64,000 bases of DNA, taken from the NCBI RefSeq assembly GCF_002237755.1, contig NZ_MWSJ01000019.1, positions 32,318 through 96,317 on the forward strand, read 5' to 3'. The notes below the pieces were generated by a model. That model had not been told where the DNA came from, did no database searches, and saw nothing but the letters and a program-made list of their open reading frames with translations. Below are positions 51,912 to 61,481 of the stretch, one piece after another (position 1 is the first letter of the stretch; every line of letters starts with the position of its first letter). The position numbers were made by a program, and so were the translations under genes. This stretch comes from Lysinibacillus sp. KCTC 33748 (GTDB lineage: Bacteria; Bacillota; Bacilli; Bacillales_A; Planococcaceae).

Positions 51912-52569
51912 ATGAGTGTACATGAAAAAATTTCTTCATTAGTCGAGTCAAAAAGGGATGCTAGTATTCAATTAAGTGATGCTATTTGGGCAGTACCTGA
52001 ACTTCACTTTCAAGAAAAGAAATCTGTTCAATATATGAAGGCAGCTTTAGAAAAAGAGGGCTTTGCAACAGAACTTGGCATTGCAGGCCTTGATACAGCA
52101 CTAGTAGGAACGTATGGATCTGGAAAGCCGGTTATTGCCTTTCTCGGTGAATATGATGCACTGCCTGGTTTGAGTCAAAAAGGTGGGGCTACTCATTTCG
52201 AACCATTAGAGGACGGAGAAAGTGGCCATGGTTGTGGGCATAACTTATTAGGTACAGGAGCGTTCTCCGCGGCTGTTGCGGTGAAAGATTATTTAGAGCA
52301 AAATAATCAATCAGCGACAATTCGTTTCTACGGTTGTCCTGCAGAGGAGAATGGTTCAGGGAAAGCTTATATGGCGAAGGCTGGTATTTTTGATGATGTC
52401 GATATTGCAATATCTTGGCATCCTGGTACTTTTACGACTGTAATGACTTGCACCTCTCTTGCAAACTATGCAGTTACGTTTAAGTTTACGGGAAAAAGTG
52501 CACATGCAGCAGCAGCGCCACATTTAGGACGAAGTGCATTAGATGCAGTTGAACTTATGAATGTTGGGT
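51912..52569 (+). CDS. M20 amidohydrolase, AbgB-like, exon 1
   Basis: First 219 codons of an M20D peptidase/amidohydrolase similar to AbgB (p-aminobenzoyl-glutamate hydrolase subunit). Metal-site motifs: FLGEYDALPG and SGHGCGHNLLGTG, then the Glu pair in CPAEENGSG. ATG behind AGGGGG, 16 bp after the MFS gene, so one operon. The frame runs into a stop (52569-52571) inside the IStron. It resumes at 53510 after removal of 940 nt, giving a 471-residue protein, close to AbgB in length. Confidence 0.85.
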
Positions 52570-53509
52570 AACTAAACTGTTACGATAAATTCAGACAAAA
52601 CTATACAAATCTGTATAGAAGCATAAATTTATAACAGAATACCCTTCGTATCAAGCAATTGGTGCGAACTCCACGTTAATTGCTTTTAACTCCTAAAGCC
52701 TTGTGACCAACGCGGAGCTGGAAACGGCAGACGTAACGGTGTGAAAGCAGAAAAAACAACAAGGATGGCATAAGCTGAAAAAAAATCACTCAGTGTCCGT
52801 AAAAGATCATCGTGACAACGGAAAACGGTGGCGCTAAGTGCTTTGGCAATGGATGTTTAGCAGCGAAAGTCCTAAGTCTCTTATGAGACATGGAAGACGT
52901 TCAACGACTATCTCCTTGAGGGAGAGTAAAACCGCAAGCGAATGGCGGAAGAAAAATGTGGCTCTTATTAGAAGATAAGATGAAGATATAGTCTGCGCTT
53001 ATGTGAAAGCATAAGAGGTCTACTCGTGAGAGAAAGACTGCATGAAGGGTTGCGCCTTCGTGTGAACAAGAAAAATATATACAACTATAAAAATGTTAAC
53101 AACCTCTCTAAACAGGGTAATGTGATTTTATCATAGTGAAAGAGAGGTGGTACACATGGAGTTAATGTCCATTGAGAAATTTGCTAAACAAAAGTTGGTA
53201 ATTGGTTATTGTCGAGTCAGTACACCATGTCAAGATGAAAAACAATGATCTGGATAAAGATTTGAATGCAAGCATTAATTTAGCAAATTATTCAATCTAA
53301 GGAGTTTAACTAAAAACTAAACCTTAGATGTGTACGCTACGATACTGCGGAATTTAAGCCTTTGGAGAGTCATACCAAATGGCAGTAGCTTTTTTGCGAA
53401 ACCAGACTCGGAGAATAAGGAAGACACAAAACGAAATTCGAAAGATATAAGTTGTGTCACAGTAGAGCTGTTTACATTTTTTAGAAATGTATATGTTTTT
53501 CGTATCGGG
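52570..53509 (+). mobile_element. Degenerate IStron (group I intron plus IS607 remnants)
   Basis: About 940 bp inserted in the amidohydrolase gene. The 5' part (52570-53060) has group I intron core sequences: TTAGCAGCGAAAGTCC, GTTCAACGACTA (R) and AAGATATAGTCTG (S), followed by a CTTATGTGAAAGCATAAG hairpin. The same blocks occur in the nrdJ intron 1. The 3' part holds scraps of IS607 recombinase and TnpB, and a structured tail of about 200 nt where IStrons keep their omega RNA. The uridine at the end of exon 1 and the guanosine at 53509 fit group I splice rules; GG at both ends fits IS607 insertion. Confidence 0.8.
53156..53300 (+). pseudogene. Fused remnant of IS607 recombinase and TnpB
   Basis: ATG 53156 behind AGAGAGGTGG reads MELMSIEKFAKQ (start of the MerR-type HTH), skips to LVIGYCRVSTPCQDE (serine recombinase catalytic start), then meets a stop. 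In the next frame NNDLDKDLNASINLANYSI is the C-terminal end of TnpB. So two internal deletions removed most of tnpA and nearly all of tnpB. It cannot move on its own but could be served in trans. Confidence 0.75.
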
Positions 53510-54267
53510 TGAACTATTTACGCGAACATATCATTCCAGAAGCGCGTGTGCATTATGCGGTTACAAACACAGGGGGATCATCTCCAAATGTCGTTCAACC
53601 GTATGCAGAGGTGACATACTTAATTAGAGCACCTAAAAAGCATCAAGTACAAGAGATTTATCAACGTGTTGAAAATATTGCTAAAGGTGCAACATTGATG
53701 ACTGAAACATCGTTAGAAATCGCCTTTGAGGGAGCAGCGTCCAATCTTATTCCAAATAAAACACTTTATGGTGCGATGCAAAAACAAATAATTGATTTAG
53801 GAATGCCTACTTATACAGGAGAAGATGAACAGCATGCCCAAGCTATTTTTAATACATTTACGCCTGAAATTCAGGCATCAGCATTAGTAGGTCTAAAAAA
53901 AGATGATGCTATGCAGTTACAAGGTAAAGTTATTGCTGACCACATCCCAAGTGTCCTACCTGAATTTATATTAGGTGGATCAACGGACGTTGGAGATGTA
54001 AGCTGGAATGTCCCAACTGTTCAATGTACAACTGTATGTATGGCACTAGGTACACCACTTCATACTTGGCAGGTTGTATCACAGGGTGTTATGCCAATAG
54101 CACATAAGGGGATGTTGCAGGCAGCAAAAATTATGGCTTGCACTGCTGTGGATCTAATTGATAATCCAGCACTGATTGAAGAAGCTAAAAAAGAATGGAA
54201 GGAACGTCTGGATGGGGAGACTTATGTTTCACTAATTCCAGAAGGTAAAATGCCTCCAAAATTTTAA
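53510..54267 (+). CDS. M20 amidohydrolase, AbgB-like, exon 2
   Basis: Continues as NYLREHIIPEARVHYAVTNTGGSSPNVV (dimerisation domain) to the second metal site HTWQVVSQG. With exon 1 it forms an unbroken 471-codon frame: ...MNVG-(V/L)-NYLREH.... The codon at the junction depends on whether one assumes DNA excision (GTG) or splicing after U (TTG); both stay in frame. Confidence 0.85.
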
Positions 54268-54283
54268 AAAAGTTATACCAAAA

Positions 54284-54321
54284 AGAGTCTTCGTAGGGTA
54301 AACTATGGAGACTCTGTTTTT
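54284..54321 (+). terminator. Terminator after the amidohydrolase
   Basis: AGAGTCT pairs with AGACTCT across a loop, followed by GTTTTT. Closes the transporter/hydrolase operon. Confidence 0.8.
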
Positions 54322-54407
54322 GCCTATTATTAAGTTTTTTCTTAGTTAAGTGTACTTATTGAGTAGTTATTGGCGTAAAATGCCGTTTTTTGAAAGGAGA
54401 TTAGAAA

Positions 54408-55379
54408 ATGCCGACAGAACATAACAATCATAATAATAATCAACTTGCGGCAGAATGGGTGGAACAGTTTCGTCCTTTTGCTAAAGAGGGGCAATGTGCA
54501 AGTTATATTCCTGCTTTAGCTGAAAAAGATCCAAATCAATTGGCGATTTCGATTATCGGTACTAATAATGACGAAATGAAAGCCGGAGAGACAACTGAAC
54601 TATTTACGCTGCAAAGTGTTTCAAAGGTCGTTACATTTATTTTAGCGTGTATGGAACGAGGATTACCTTATGTTTTAGAACGAGTTGATGTTGAACCTAC
54701 AGGTGACACCTTCAATTCAATCATTCGTCTAGAAAGCCATCAGCCTGGGAAACCTTTTAATCCAATGATTAATGCTGGAGCCATTACAGTATCCTCTATG
54801 CTTGACGGAAATTCTCCGCAAGAAAAGGTTTCAAAAATCCTTAATTTTTTAGAGCAAATGGTTGGCAAGGAATTAAAGGTGAATGAAGAGGTTTATCAAT
54901 CTGAGTGGCAAACAGCAAATCGAAATCGGTCATTAGCCTATTATTTAATGGATTCTGGCTTTTTAGACTGTCCTGTAGAGGAAGCATTGGAGGTTTATTT
55001 AAAACAATGTGCGATTGAAGTAAATGTTTCAGATTTAGCAATGATTGGTTTAGTAATTGCCAATGATGGCTATCATCCTCTAACAAAAACACAACTTTTT
55101 CCTAAGCAAGTAGCAAAATTAGCAAAGGCATTGATGGTTACTTGTGGTATGTATAATGCTTCTGGTAAATTTGCTGCATTTATCGGGTTACCCGCTAAAA
55201 GTGGTGTTTCCGGAGCGATATTGGCGGCTGTACCAAGTCATGCAGGCTTAGATTCACCTTTTCCTGCTGGGAGCGGTATTGGCATATATGGACCAGCAAT
55301 TGATGACATCGGGAACAGCGTAGCTGGCGTGAATTTACTTAAGCATATCGCTACCGAATGGAATATGAATATTTTTTAA
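54408..55379 (+). CDS. glsA: Glutaminase A
   Basis: 323 residues of the serine-dependent glutaminase family. SxxK motif SVSK (S70-K73) in TLQSVSKVVTF; Tyr and Asn in GQCASYIPAL and NPMINAGAI; GAILAAVPSHAGLDSPFPAGSG near the C-terminus. Converts glutamine to glutamate and ammonia in the cytosol. ATG behind AAAGGAGA. A separate unit from the hydrolase, with terminators on both sides. Confidence 0.95.
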   Translation: MPTEHNNHNNNQLAAEWVEQFRPFAKEGQCASYIPALAEKDPNQLAISIIGTNNDEMKAGETTELFTLQSVSKVVTFILACMERGLPYVLERVDVEPTGDTFNSIIRLESHQPGKPFNPMINAGAITVSSMLDGNSPQEKVSKILNFLEQMVGKELKVNEEVYQSEWQTANRNRSLAYYLMDSGFLDCPVEEALEVYLKQCAIEVNVSDLAMIGLVIANDGYHPLTKTQLFPKQVAKLAKALMVTCGMYNASGKFAAFIGLPAKSGVSGAILAAVPSHAGLDSPFPAGSGIGIYGPAIDDIGNSVAGVNLLKHIATEWNMNIF

Positions 55380-55389
55380 TCAATAAAAG

Positions 55390-55424
55390 AAAGATGACTT
55401 CAGTAAATGAAGTCATCTTTTTTA
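55390..55424 (+). terminator. Terminator of glsA
   Basis: AAAGATGACTTCA pairs with TGAAGTCATCTTT, followed by TTTT. It may also serve the convergent permease gene. Confidence 0.85.
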
Positions 55425-55545
55425 CTTCTTTCCGCGGCTTTCTAAACATCCGCCAAGAAAATGCCGTTAATTTGTAATAAAAAAAGCCCTGAATAGCTTC
55501 ACTTTGCTTAAAGTGTCACTATCCAGGACAATATAATTTAGCGTA

Positions 55546-56886
55546 TTACTTTCTTTTTTTCTTATAAAGAATTAGCAGCAATATAAACCAAATTGGTGTC
55601 AATAGTAATGCCGTACGAGTTGCCTCTGAAATGAACATTACTACTAATAGAAATGCAAAGAAGGCAAGTACTAAATAGTTCACGAACGGTGTGAAAGGTG
55701 CCTTGAAAATTGATGCTTCATGAAGAGCACGATTTTTACGTTTATAGATGATATGAGAGATTAATATAATACTCCATACCCAGATAAAGCAAATGGCACT
55801 AATCGTTGTCACAACACTAAAGGCGTTTTCAGGCATTAATTTACTTAGTAATGCACCTACGGATACAACAATTGCAGATACAACAAGTGCGTTACTTGGT
55901 ACACTGTTTTTATTGAGCTTTGCAAATGTTGGTGAAGCTTGCTTGTTGTTTCCAAGATTAAAGAGCATGCGGCTTGTAGAAAATAAACCACTATTACCAG
56001 CCGAGGCAGCAGATGTTAGAACGACAAAATTAATAATCCCTGCAGCAATTGGAATACCAGCTAGTGTAAATACTTGTACAAATGGACTACTAGAGGCAGA
56101 CATTTCATGCCAAGGATTAATGCATAAAATAACAAATAGCGCCCCTACGTAGAATAATAAAATGCGTAATGGAATTTTGTTAATGGCAGAAGGAATATTC
56201 TTTTTAGGATCGGCCGTTTCAGCAGCGGAAACACCTACTAGCTCGACACCAACAAAAGCGAAAACAACCATTTGGAATGCCATTAGGAACCCGTGTATAC
56301 CATTCGGGAATAACCCGCCATATGCCCAAAGATTTTCAACGGAAACTGTGCCAGCACCTGTTTGAAAGCCTGTAAATATCATGAATAGTCCAATCACAAT
56401 CAGTGCAACAATTGTAATGACTTTTATAAGTGCAAACCAAAATTCTAGTTCGCCAAATAGTTTTACAGTTAATAGATTCAACATTAGCAACAGGACTAAA
56501 CAGCCAATTGCAGGCACCCATTGTGGAATGTCAAACCAATATTGTACATAAACGCCGACAGCAATAATATCTGCCATAGCGGTCATAATCCAGCAGAACC
56601 AGTATGTCCAACCGGTAATGTAACCTGCCCAAGGTCCTATGTATTCGGATGCAAAATCAGTAAATGATGTATAGCCAGCATTCGATAATAACAGTTCACC
56701 TAACGCCCGCATGACGAAAAATAAGGCAGTTCCGACAATTAGATAGGCGAAGATGATGGAAGGTCCTGCTAAAGCAATGGCTTTACCGGAGCCTAAAAAT
56801 AAACCAGTACCGATTGTTCCGCCAATCGCAATGAGCTGCACATGGCGATTTTTTAATTCGCGTTTTAATTGTTGTTGTTGTTCCAC
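55546..56886 (-). CDS. cycA: Glycine/D-alanine/D-serine-type permease (APC family)
   Basis: 446 residues, 12 TM, APC superfamily. RHVQLIAIGGTIGTGLFLGSGKAIALAGPS is the substrate-binding TM1 of AAT permeases, and FVGVELVGVSAAETADPKKNIP is the conserved loop. Closest in pattern to CycA. I start at GTG 56886 (GAGGGGGAGC upstream); a longer frame reaches back through the riboswitch and is not real. Its glycine riboswitch with attenuator makes glycine (and related small amino acids) the likely substrate. Confidence 0.85.
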   Translation of the reverse strand: MEQQQQLKRELKNRHVQLIAIGGTIGTGLFLGSGKAIALAGPSIIFAYLIVGTALFFVMRALGELLLSNAGYTSFTDFASEYIGPWAGYITGWTYWFCWIMTAMADIIAVGVYVQYWFDIPQWVPAIGCLVLLLMLNLLTVKLFGELEFWFALIKVITIVALIVIGLFMIFTGFQTGAGTVSVENLWAYGGLFPNGIHGFLMAFQMVVFAFVGVELVGVSAAETADPKKNIPSAINKIPLRILLFYVGALFVILCINPWHEMSASSSPFVQVFTLAGIPIAAGIINFVVLTSAASAGNSGLFSTSRMLFNLGNNKQASPTFAKLNKNSVPSNALVVSAIVVSVGALLSKLMPENAFSVVTTISAICFIWVWSIILISHIIYKRKNRALHEASIFKAPFTPFVNYLVLAFFAFLLVVMFISEATRTALLLTPIWFILLLILYKKKRK

Positions 56887-56929
56887 GTTGCTCCCCCTCA
56901 AAGATACGTAAAAACTATGACTGGAAATA

Positions 56930-56958
56930 AAAAAGAGACTAGTAGTGACACTAGTCTC
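56930..56958 (-). terminator. Attenuator of the permease leader
   Basis: GAGACTAGT pairs with ACTAGTCTC on the minus strand, followed by TTTTTT. It lies between aptamer and gene and is the likely switch point. Confidence 0.8.
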
Positions 56959-57051
56959 GTAAACGACAGAATAACAAATACCCATAGCGAATGTTGTATG
57001 TAAAAAAGAAAACATTCGTGTGGTATAGCTTTCATGATGAAAGTTAATATT

Positions 57052-57130
57052 ACTCCTCTGTCCTTTTGCCTGAGATAGTGAACCCTTCGGCGACGCAAAA
57101 TGCGCTCTCTCCAGAACTGCTCCTGCTATA
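57052..57130 (-). ncRNA. Glycine riboswitch (gcvT type, single aptamer)
   Basis: On the minus strand the order is GCAGGAGCAG, CTGGAGAGAGC, GCCGAAGGGTTCA, CTATCTCAGGCAAAAGGAC, AGAGG, which are the conserved blocks of the glycine aptamer. One aptamer is visible. In singleton glycine switches ligand binding usually controls transporters; here glycine should decide whether the terminator at 56930-56958 forms. Confidence 0.9.
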
Positions 57131-57520
57131 GTTTTATCCATAGCATTCATAGCTTGTATTGTATGTCTTGATGACATTATTTTAAGATATTATACATCCT
57201 ATCAGTGCTACCATAAATATTCAAGGGTAAATTTCTGTCTTTTTCAGAAAAAAAGAAGATTGGAGTTCGTCTAGGTAAAAATTACACGAAAAATAGTATT
57301 TTTAGACATACGTTAAAATAGGGATAATATTTAATGTTTGGTATAAAGGTTAAAAAAGGCGAGGGACGAGTGAGGGAAGCAGCTAGAACTTTGATAAAGG
57401 AAGTTGAATGTGATGTGAGCAGTATATTGCCGCACGCGCTACTTTTTTCTGTTCAATAAGTTGTCAGACGTTAAACAATAAATATAATATAGTAGAAACT
57501 CAGAATTTTTTGCAAAAAGT

Positions 57521-57553
57521 AAACCATCTCATAGTCATTTGAGATGGTTTCTT
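57521..57553. terminator. Hairpin terminator between permease and rhodanese
   Basis: AAACCATCTCA pairs with TGAGATGGTTT, then CTTCCTG. The rest of 57178-57657 is AT-rich. A 41-codon frame at 57334-57459 (MFGIKVKKGEGRVREAART...) lacks a ribosome site and may be a gene scrap. Confidence 0.55.
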
Positions 57554-57657
57554 CCTGTTTAAAACAAAGTGAGATAGGTATATATAAATAAATTACCTTA
57601 GATTTCGCGAGTATATTTATTTATAGTAGTCACTTATGCCTTAACGACTTTTTGAAA

Positions 57658-58044
57658 TTATTTTTTAGACTTTATTTTACCTGTCCAAGTACGGAAGCCG
57701 CCTTGAAGTTGGTAAATTTGGTTGTAGCCACGTTTTTTAAGAAATAGAGCAGCACGTGCGCTACGGCCTGTATTTTGACAGTATAAATATACTGGTAAAT
57801 CTGGGCGAATTTCTTTGTGACGTTGACGTAGAGTTGTTGAAGGAACATTACGTGCACCAAGAATGTGACCTGCATCAAATTCTTTTTGCTCACGTACGTC
57901 GATAAGCTGCGCTTTACGATAGCCTTCAATAAATTGTTCTTGTGTTAGGTTTGTTACGGCTTTTTTTAGTCGTAGGGCATTGATACCGATATATGCAATT
58001 ACGACTACTAAAATAACACCGATTGTGATAAGTATGTTTAACAA
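57658..58044 (-). CDS. yqhL: Membrane-anchored rhodanese-like protein (YqhL)
   Basis: 128 residues: one N-terminal TM helix (ILITIGVILVVVIAYIGINAL) and a rhodanese domain with the active-site loop YCQNTGRSA (Cys89) and QLIDVREQKEFDAGHILGARNVPS. A sulfur carrier or redox protein at the membrane. In Bacillus subtilis yqhL lies beside lipM (yqhM), as here. Confidence 0.9.
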   Translation of the reverse strand: MLNILITIGVILVVVIAYIGINALRLKKAVTNLTQEQFIEGYRKAQLIDVREQKEFDAGHILGARNVPSTTLRQRHKEIRPDLPVYLYCQNTGRSARAALFLKKRGYNQIYQLQGGFRTWTGKIKSKK

Positions 58045-58331
58045 AATTTCTTACCCCTTTCTATCTTCTTTATTATTATAAAAGATGCGCTAGCGATAGT
58101 CCAATGAGTTTGATAAAATTAATTAGATTGTGGCTAGAATTAATCTATCTATATGTATGGATGTTATTAGTGAAATGTCACAGAATCATGCTACTCCATT
58201 TTTAGATTTGGGTGGATGATACTTCAATAAAGAATAGAACTAAACGCAGAGTGTCAAAATTTTGAGAAACATTAATTTTTGGCTCATCACCATGAGTAGG
58301 ATGGCATTTGCTAAAACGTATGCGATATATA

Positions 58332-58498
58332 GGTTGATTGGAGTGAAGGCAGGGCGACTCCTCGGGGATTAGCGATAGGGGAACGAAGGCTAAGAGCATC
58401 ACATCCTGTGATAACGCCTTCGTGACCAACATCCTGTTGGCCCAAGCGGCTCATCGGTCGTCCCCAGAGAAAGAGCCCGGCCGGAACGGAAATCAACC
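58332..58498. repeat. Structured Bacillaceae intergenic repeat
   Basis: A GC-rich element of about 165 bp whose ends GGTTGATT and AATCAACC are inverted repeats and whose interior folds (ACGAAGGC/GCCTTCGT; CACATCCTGTG; CCAACATCCTGTTGG). It is similar in style to the GGAGCGGAAGGC...GGAACGGAAATCAAC elements scattered in Bacillaceae genomes. Non-coding. With the hairpins after it, it fills most of the 58045-58657 gap. Confidence 0.6.
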
Positions 58499-58581
58499 AC
58501 TCGCTATAGGGATGAGCCTTATTTTGTACACATTCGCAAAAGGTAAAGCCTCCGGCGGATGTCACGGAATCGAAAAGGATT

Positions 58582-58634
58582 TCTTTGTGCAAGCACAAAG
58601 CCGATTCCCGACGCATTTATGCCGAGGCATAAAT
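58582..58634. repeat. Pair of perfect hairpins before lipM
   Basis: CTTTGTGC/GCACAAAG and CATTTATGCC/GGCATAAATG, separated by a GATTCCCGACG linker. They lie within 30 bp of the lipM start and may shape its leader RNA. Confidence 0.6.
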
Positions 58635-58657
58635 GATTAATTGTAGGAGATGAAAAT

Positions 58658-59488
58658 ATGACAACTTGGTATTTTCTAAATTCAGGGAAATGTAGCCCAT
58701 CTTTTAATATGGCATTAGACGAAGCATTACTTGATTGGCATAGTGAAGGTTTAATTCCACCGGTTATTCGTTTTTATGAGTGGGAGCCAGCAACTCTTTC
58801 GATTGGCTATTTTCAACAAGCGAAAAGAGATATCAATTTAGAGGCGGTGCGAGAACAAGGGCTAGGCTTTGTTCGTCGTCCAACAGGTGGTAGAGCCGTT
58901 TTACATGAACATGAATTGACATATAGTGTCATTGTTTCAGAAAGCTATCCAGATATGCCTGAATCAGTGACAGAGGCATATAGAGTGTTAAGTGAAGGGA
59001 TATTGCAAGGGTTTCATAATCTAGGTATGGATGCTTATTTTAGTGTTCCTAATACTGAAGAACAAAGAGCGGACTTAAAGAAACCTAAAAGTGCAGTTTG
59101 CTTTGATGCGCCAAGCTGGTATGAGCTTGTAGTAGAAGGTAAAAAAGTGGCAGGTAGTGCACAAACTCGTCAAAAAGGTGTTATTTTACAGCACGGAGCT
59201 ATTTTACTTGATTTAGATCAAGAAAAATTATTATCTGTCTTCAATTTTTCAAGTGAAGAGGCGAAGGCACGTATGCGTAGAAAGATGCCTGAAAAAGCGG
59301 TTGCTATCAATAACCTTGTTAAAGAACCTGTGACTATTGCACAATGTGTGACAGCTTTTAGAGATGGTTTTGCAAAATCGTTGCAAATTGATTTAAAACC
59401 ATTTACACTTTCTGAGGAGCAATTAGAATATGTACATGCACTAGAAGAAAAAAAATATGCATGTGATGATTGGAACTTCAAAAAATAA
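58658..59488 (+). CDS. lipM: Octanoyltransferase LipM
   Basis: 276 residues of the LplA/LipB superfamily. [18 protein letters not shown] (73-90) binds octanoyl/lipoyl; the catalytic Cys is in [15 protein letters not shown] (Cys148, near the Cys150 of B. subtilis LipM) and the conserved Lys in [14 protein letters not shown]. Transfers octanoate from ACP to GcvH, the first step of lipoate assembly. ATG behind TAGGAGATG. Its pairing with yqhL is as in Bacillus. Confidence 0.95.
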   Translation: MTTWYFLNSGKCSPSFNMALDEALLDWHSEGLIPPVIRFYEWEPATLSIGYFQQAKRDINLEAVREQGLGFVRRPTGGRAVLHEHELTYSVIVSESYPDMPESVTEAYRVLSEGILQGFHNLGMDAYFSVPNTEEQRADLKKPKSAVCFDAPSWYELVVEGKKVAGSAQTRQKGVILQHGAILLDLDQEKLLSVFNFSSEEAKARMRRKMPEKAVAINNLVKEPVTIAQCVTAFRDGFAKSLQIDLKPFTLSEEQLEYVHALEEKKYACDDWNFKK

Positions 59489-59613
59489 AAAATGGTATAA
59501 GAAAAATATTTTTTTAGCGTTCAACCCTTGTAGTAACAAGCAGTTCGCATTCTGTTCGAAATTGCAAGAGTTGAATTAAAAAACTATATATAGTATCTTT
59601 TTTTAAGAAACAT

Positions 59614-59651
59614 ACACAATATGTAGTGTTTAACGACACATGATATTGTGT
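59614..59651. promoter_or_regulatory. Two tandem NrdR boxes upstream of nrdJ
   Basis: ACACAATATGTAGTGT (59614-59629) and ACACATGATATTGTGT (59636-59651) fit the NrdR box consensus ACAC-N8-GTGT. Their starts are 22 bp apart, two helical turns. NrdR represses ribonucleotide reductase genes when dATP is high. Confidence 0.8.
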
Positions 59652-59690
59652 ATTTATATTTGTAAAGCAGAAAATAAGGGAGGCAAAACG

Positions 59691-60482
59691 ATGGTACTCA
59701 CAAATCATCAACCCGAAGTAAACAAATTTGAACAGTTAAACAAAGATATTGAACAATTTCCACAGGTTCATCCCGTAACACCTGATATGCACATTACGCA
59801 TAAAGGTGTATCAAGACTTGTAATGATCGATCGCTACTCGTTTAAAGATACGGAAAAGAAAACGTTAAAAGCCGGTGATTTCGTCGTATTAACAGTGAAG
59901 GCAGATCCAAAATTCCCTGCACGTGGTTTAGGGACAATCCAAAAGCTTGATATGTCTACAAAAACAGCAGAAATTTTGATTGAGGAAGATTACCGTAGTG
60001 CTATAGATGATCCGAAAGAGCAAGAAACGGGTGTGATTACGCGTTCAATTGACGTGCTAGAAAAGCCTCTTGAAATATTTTATGAACAAATCGCAAAACG
60101 AAATGCAACAGGGCTTGCTGCTGTTGAAAAAACACAAGAGAAACGCCAAGAATGGTTTGAGAAGTTTTATGAGCAACTAGTTTCATTAAAATTCATTCCA
60201 GCTGGACGAGTTATTTATGGAGCTGGATCTGAAACGGATGTAACTTTCTTCAACTGTTACGTAATGCCATTTGTAGCAGATTCACGTGAAGGAATAAGTG
60301 ATCACCGTAAGCAAGTGATGGAAATTATGAGCCGCGGTGGTGGTGTAGGGACAAATGGTTCAACATTGCGTCCACGTAACACTTTAGCTCGTGGTGTAAA
60401 TGGTAAATCATCTGGCTCTGTATCATGGTTAGATGATATTGCGAAACTGACTCATCTTGTCGAACAAGGTGGTTCCCGTCGT
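59691..60482 (+). CDS. nrdJ: Class II ribonucleotide reductase, exon 1
   Basis: B12-dependent ribonucleoside reductase, codons 1-264. Content: FIPAGRVIYGAGSETDVTFFNCYVMP, SRGGGVGTNGSTLRPR, SVSWLDDIAKLTHLVEQGGSRR. The first active-site Cys is in FFNCYV. ATG behind AAGGGAGGC. Exon 1 ends in CGT before a stop in intron 1. The three exons (792, 648 and 1128 nt) make one frame of 855 residues. Reduces ribonucleotides with adenosylcobalamin. Confidence 0.95.
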
Positions 60483-60833
60483 TAAGACTCGGCGACGTAA
60501 TCTCGTGAATTGCTGGAACACCCTGAGAGCTTTTCTTGCTACAACGTAAACTGTGAAGTTAGGCGTGAATGCTTGAAAAAAGAAAAGATTGGGCAATCAG
60601 CAGCGAAGCGTCTATGGAAACGTAGATGAACGTTCAACGACTATTGAAACTTTCTAAGCTTGGCAAAGTATGAAAGAAGTAAATCATATTAGGCGGTGAC
60701 GCTCTTATGAGGCACGAGACAAAGAACAGTATTCTTTGATGATATAGTCTGATCTTATGTGAAAGCATAAGAGTATGGCAGAAATGACCATACCAGAAAA
60801 ATTAAATTCATTATTTTTCTGTAACAAAAAATG
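60483..60833 (+). ncRNA. Group I intron 1 of nrdJ (no ORF)
   Basis: 351 nt. Core blocks: GGGCAATCAGCAGCGAAGC (Q region), GTTCAACGACTA (R) and GATGATATAGTCTG (S), then a CTTATGTGAAAGCATAAG hairpin. Exon 1 ends in U and the intron ends in G. Splicing gives GGSRR-GAQMIML, the standard class II RNR sequence. No endonuclease gene inside. Confidence 0.9.
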
Positions 60834-61481
60834 GGAGCACAAATGATTATGCTGGCAGATTGGCATCCTGATATCGTGGAATTTATTATTTCGAAAATGC
60901 AAAATCCACGTATTCTACGATACCTAATCGAAAATACAACGGATAAAACAATTATTCGTCTAGCAAAAGAAAAATTAAACTTTAAACCTCTTTCAACTCA
61001 AGAGGAAGCTATGTACCAAGGTATTGTTAACTATAAAGGTATCGAAGGCTTAGGTGGTTTTGATACAGCTATTATTCGCGAAGCGGAAAACAAACTACGC
61101 GATGGCGGTACTTATACTGTTCACAATCCAGAGTTTTTAACTGGTGCAAATATTTCTGTAACATTAACAAAAGAATTTATGGAAGCAGTTGAAAATGACG
61201 CTGAATTCGAGCTTCGTTTCCCAGCTGTTGAAGAATATACAAAAGAAGAAATGGCTATTTACAACAGTGAGTGGCATAAAGTTGGAGACGTGCGCGAATG
61301 GGAGAAAATGGGCTATAAAGTACGCACATACCGTACGATTAAAGCACAGGAATTATGGAATTTAATCAACGTTTGTGCAACGTACTCTGCAGAGCCAGGT
61401 ATTTTCTTCATCGACAACGCCAATGACATGACTAACGCAAAAGCTTATGGTCAAAGCGTTGTAGCGACTAATCCGTGTGGT
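60834..61481 (+). CDS. nrdJ: Class II ribonucleotide reductase, exon 2
   Basis: Codons 265-480: GAQMIMLADWHPDIVEFIISKM, GANISVTLTKEFMEAV, FFIDNANDMTNAKAYG, up to VVATNPCG. It breaks inside NPCGE, which holds the catalytic Cys and Glu, so the host enzyme is inactive without splicing. Confidence 0.95.

Noticed and set aside
52570..53509. Group II intron in the amidohydrolase gene
   Set aside because: No reverse transcriptase or domain V; the R/S blocks, the U...G boundaries and IS607/TnpB scraps fit a group I IStron.
56887..57177. N-terminal extension of the permease frame
   Set aside because: The extra 97 codons read through the glycine riboswitch and attenuator; the GTG at 56886 has a strong ribosome site and matches the start of the family.
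58202..58640. Short frames on both strands before lipM
   Set aside because: They run through hairpin repeats, lack ribosome sites and overlap one another on opposite strands.
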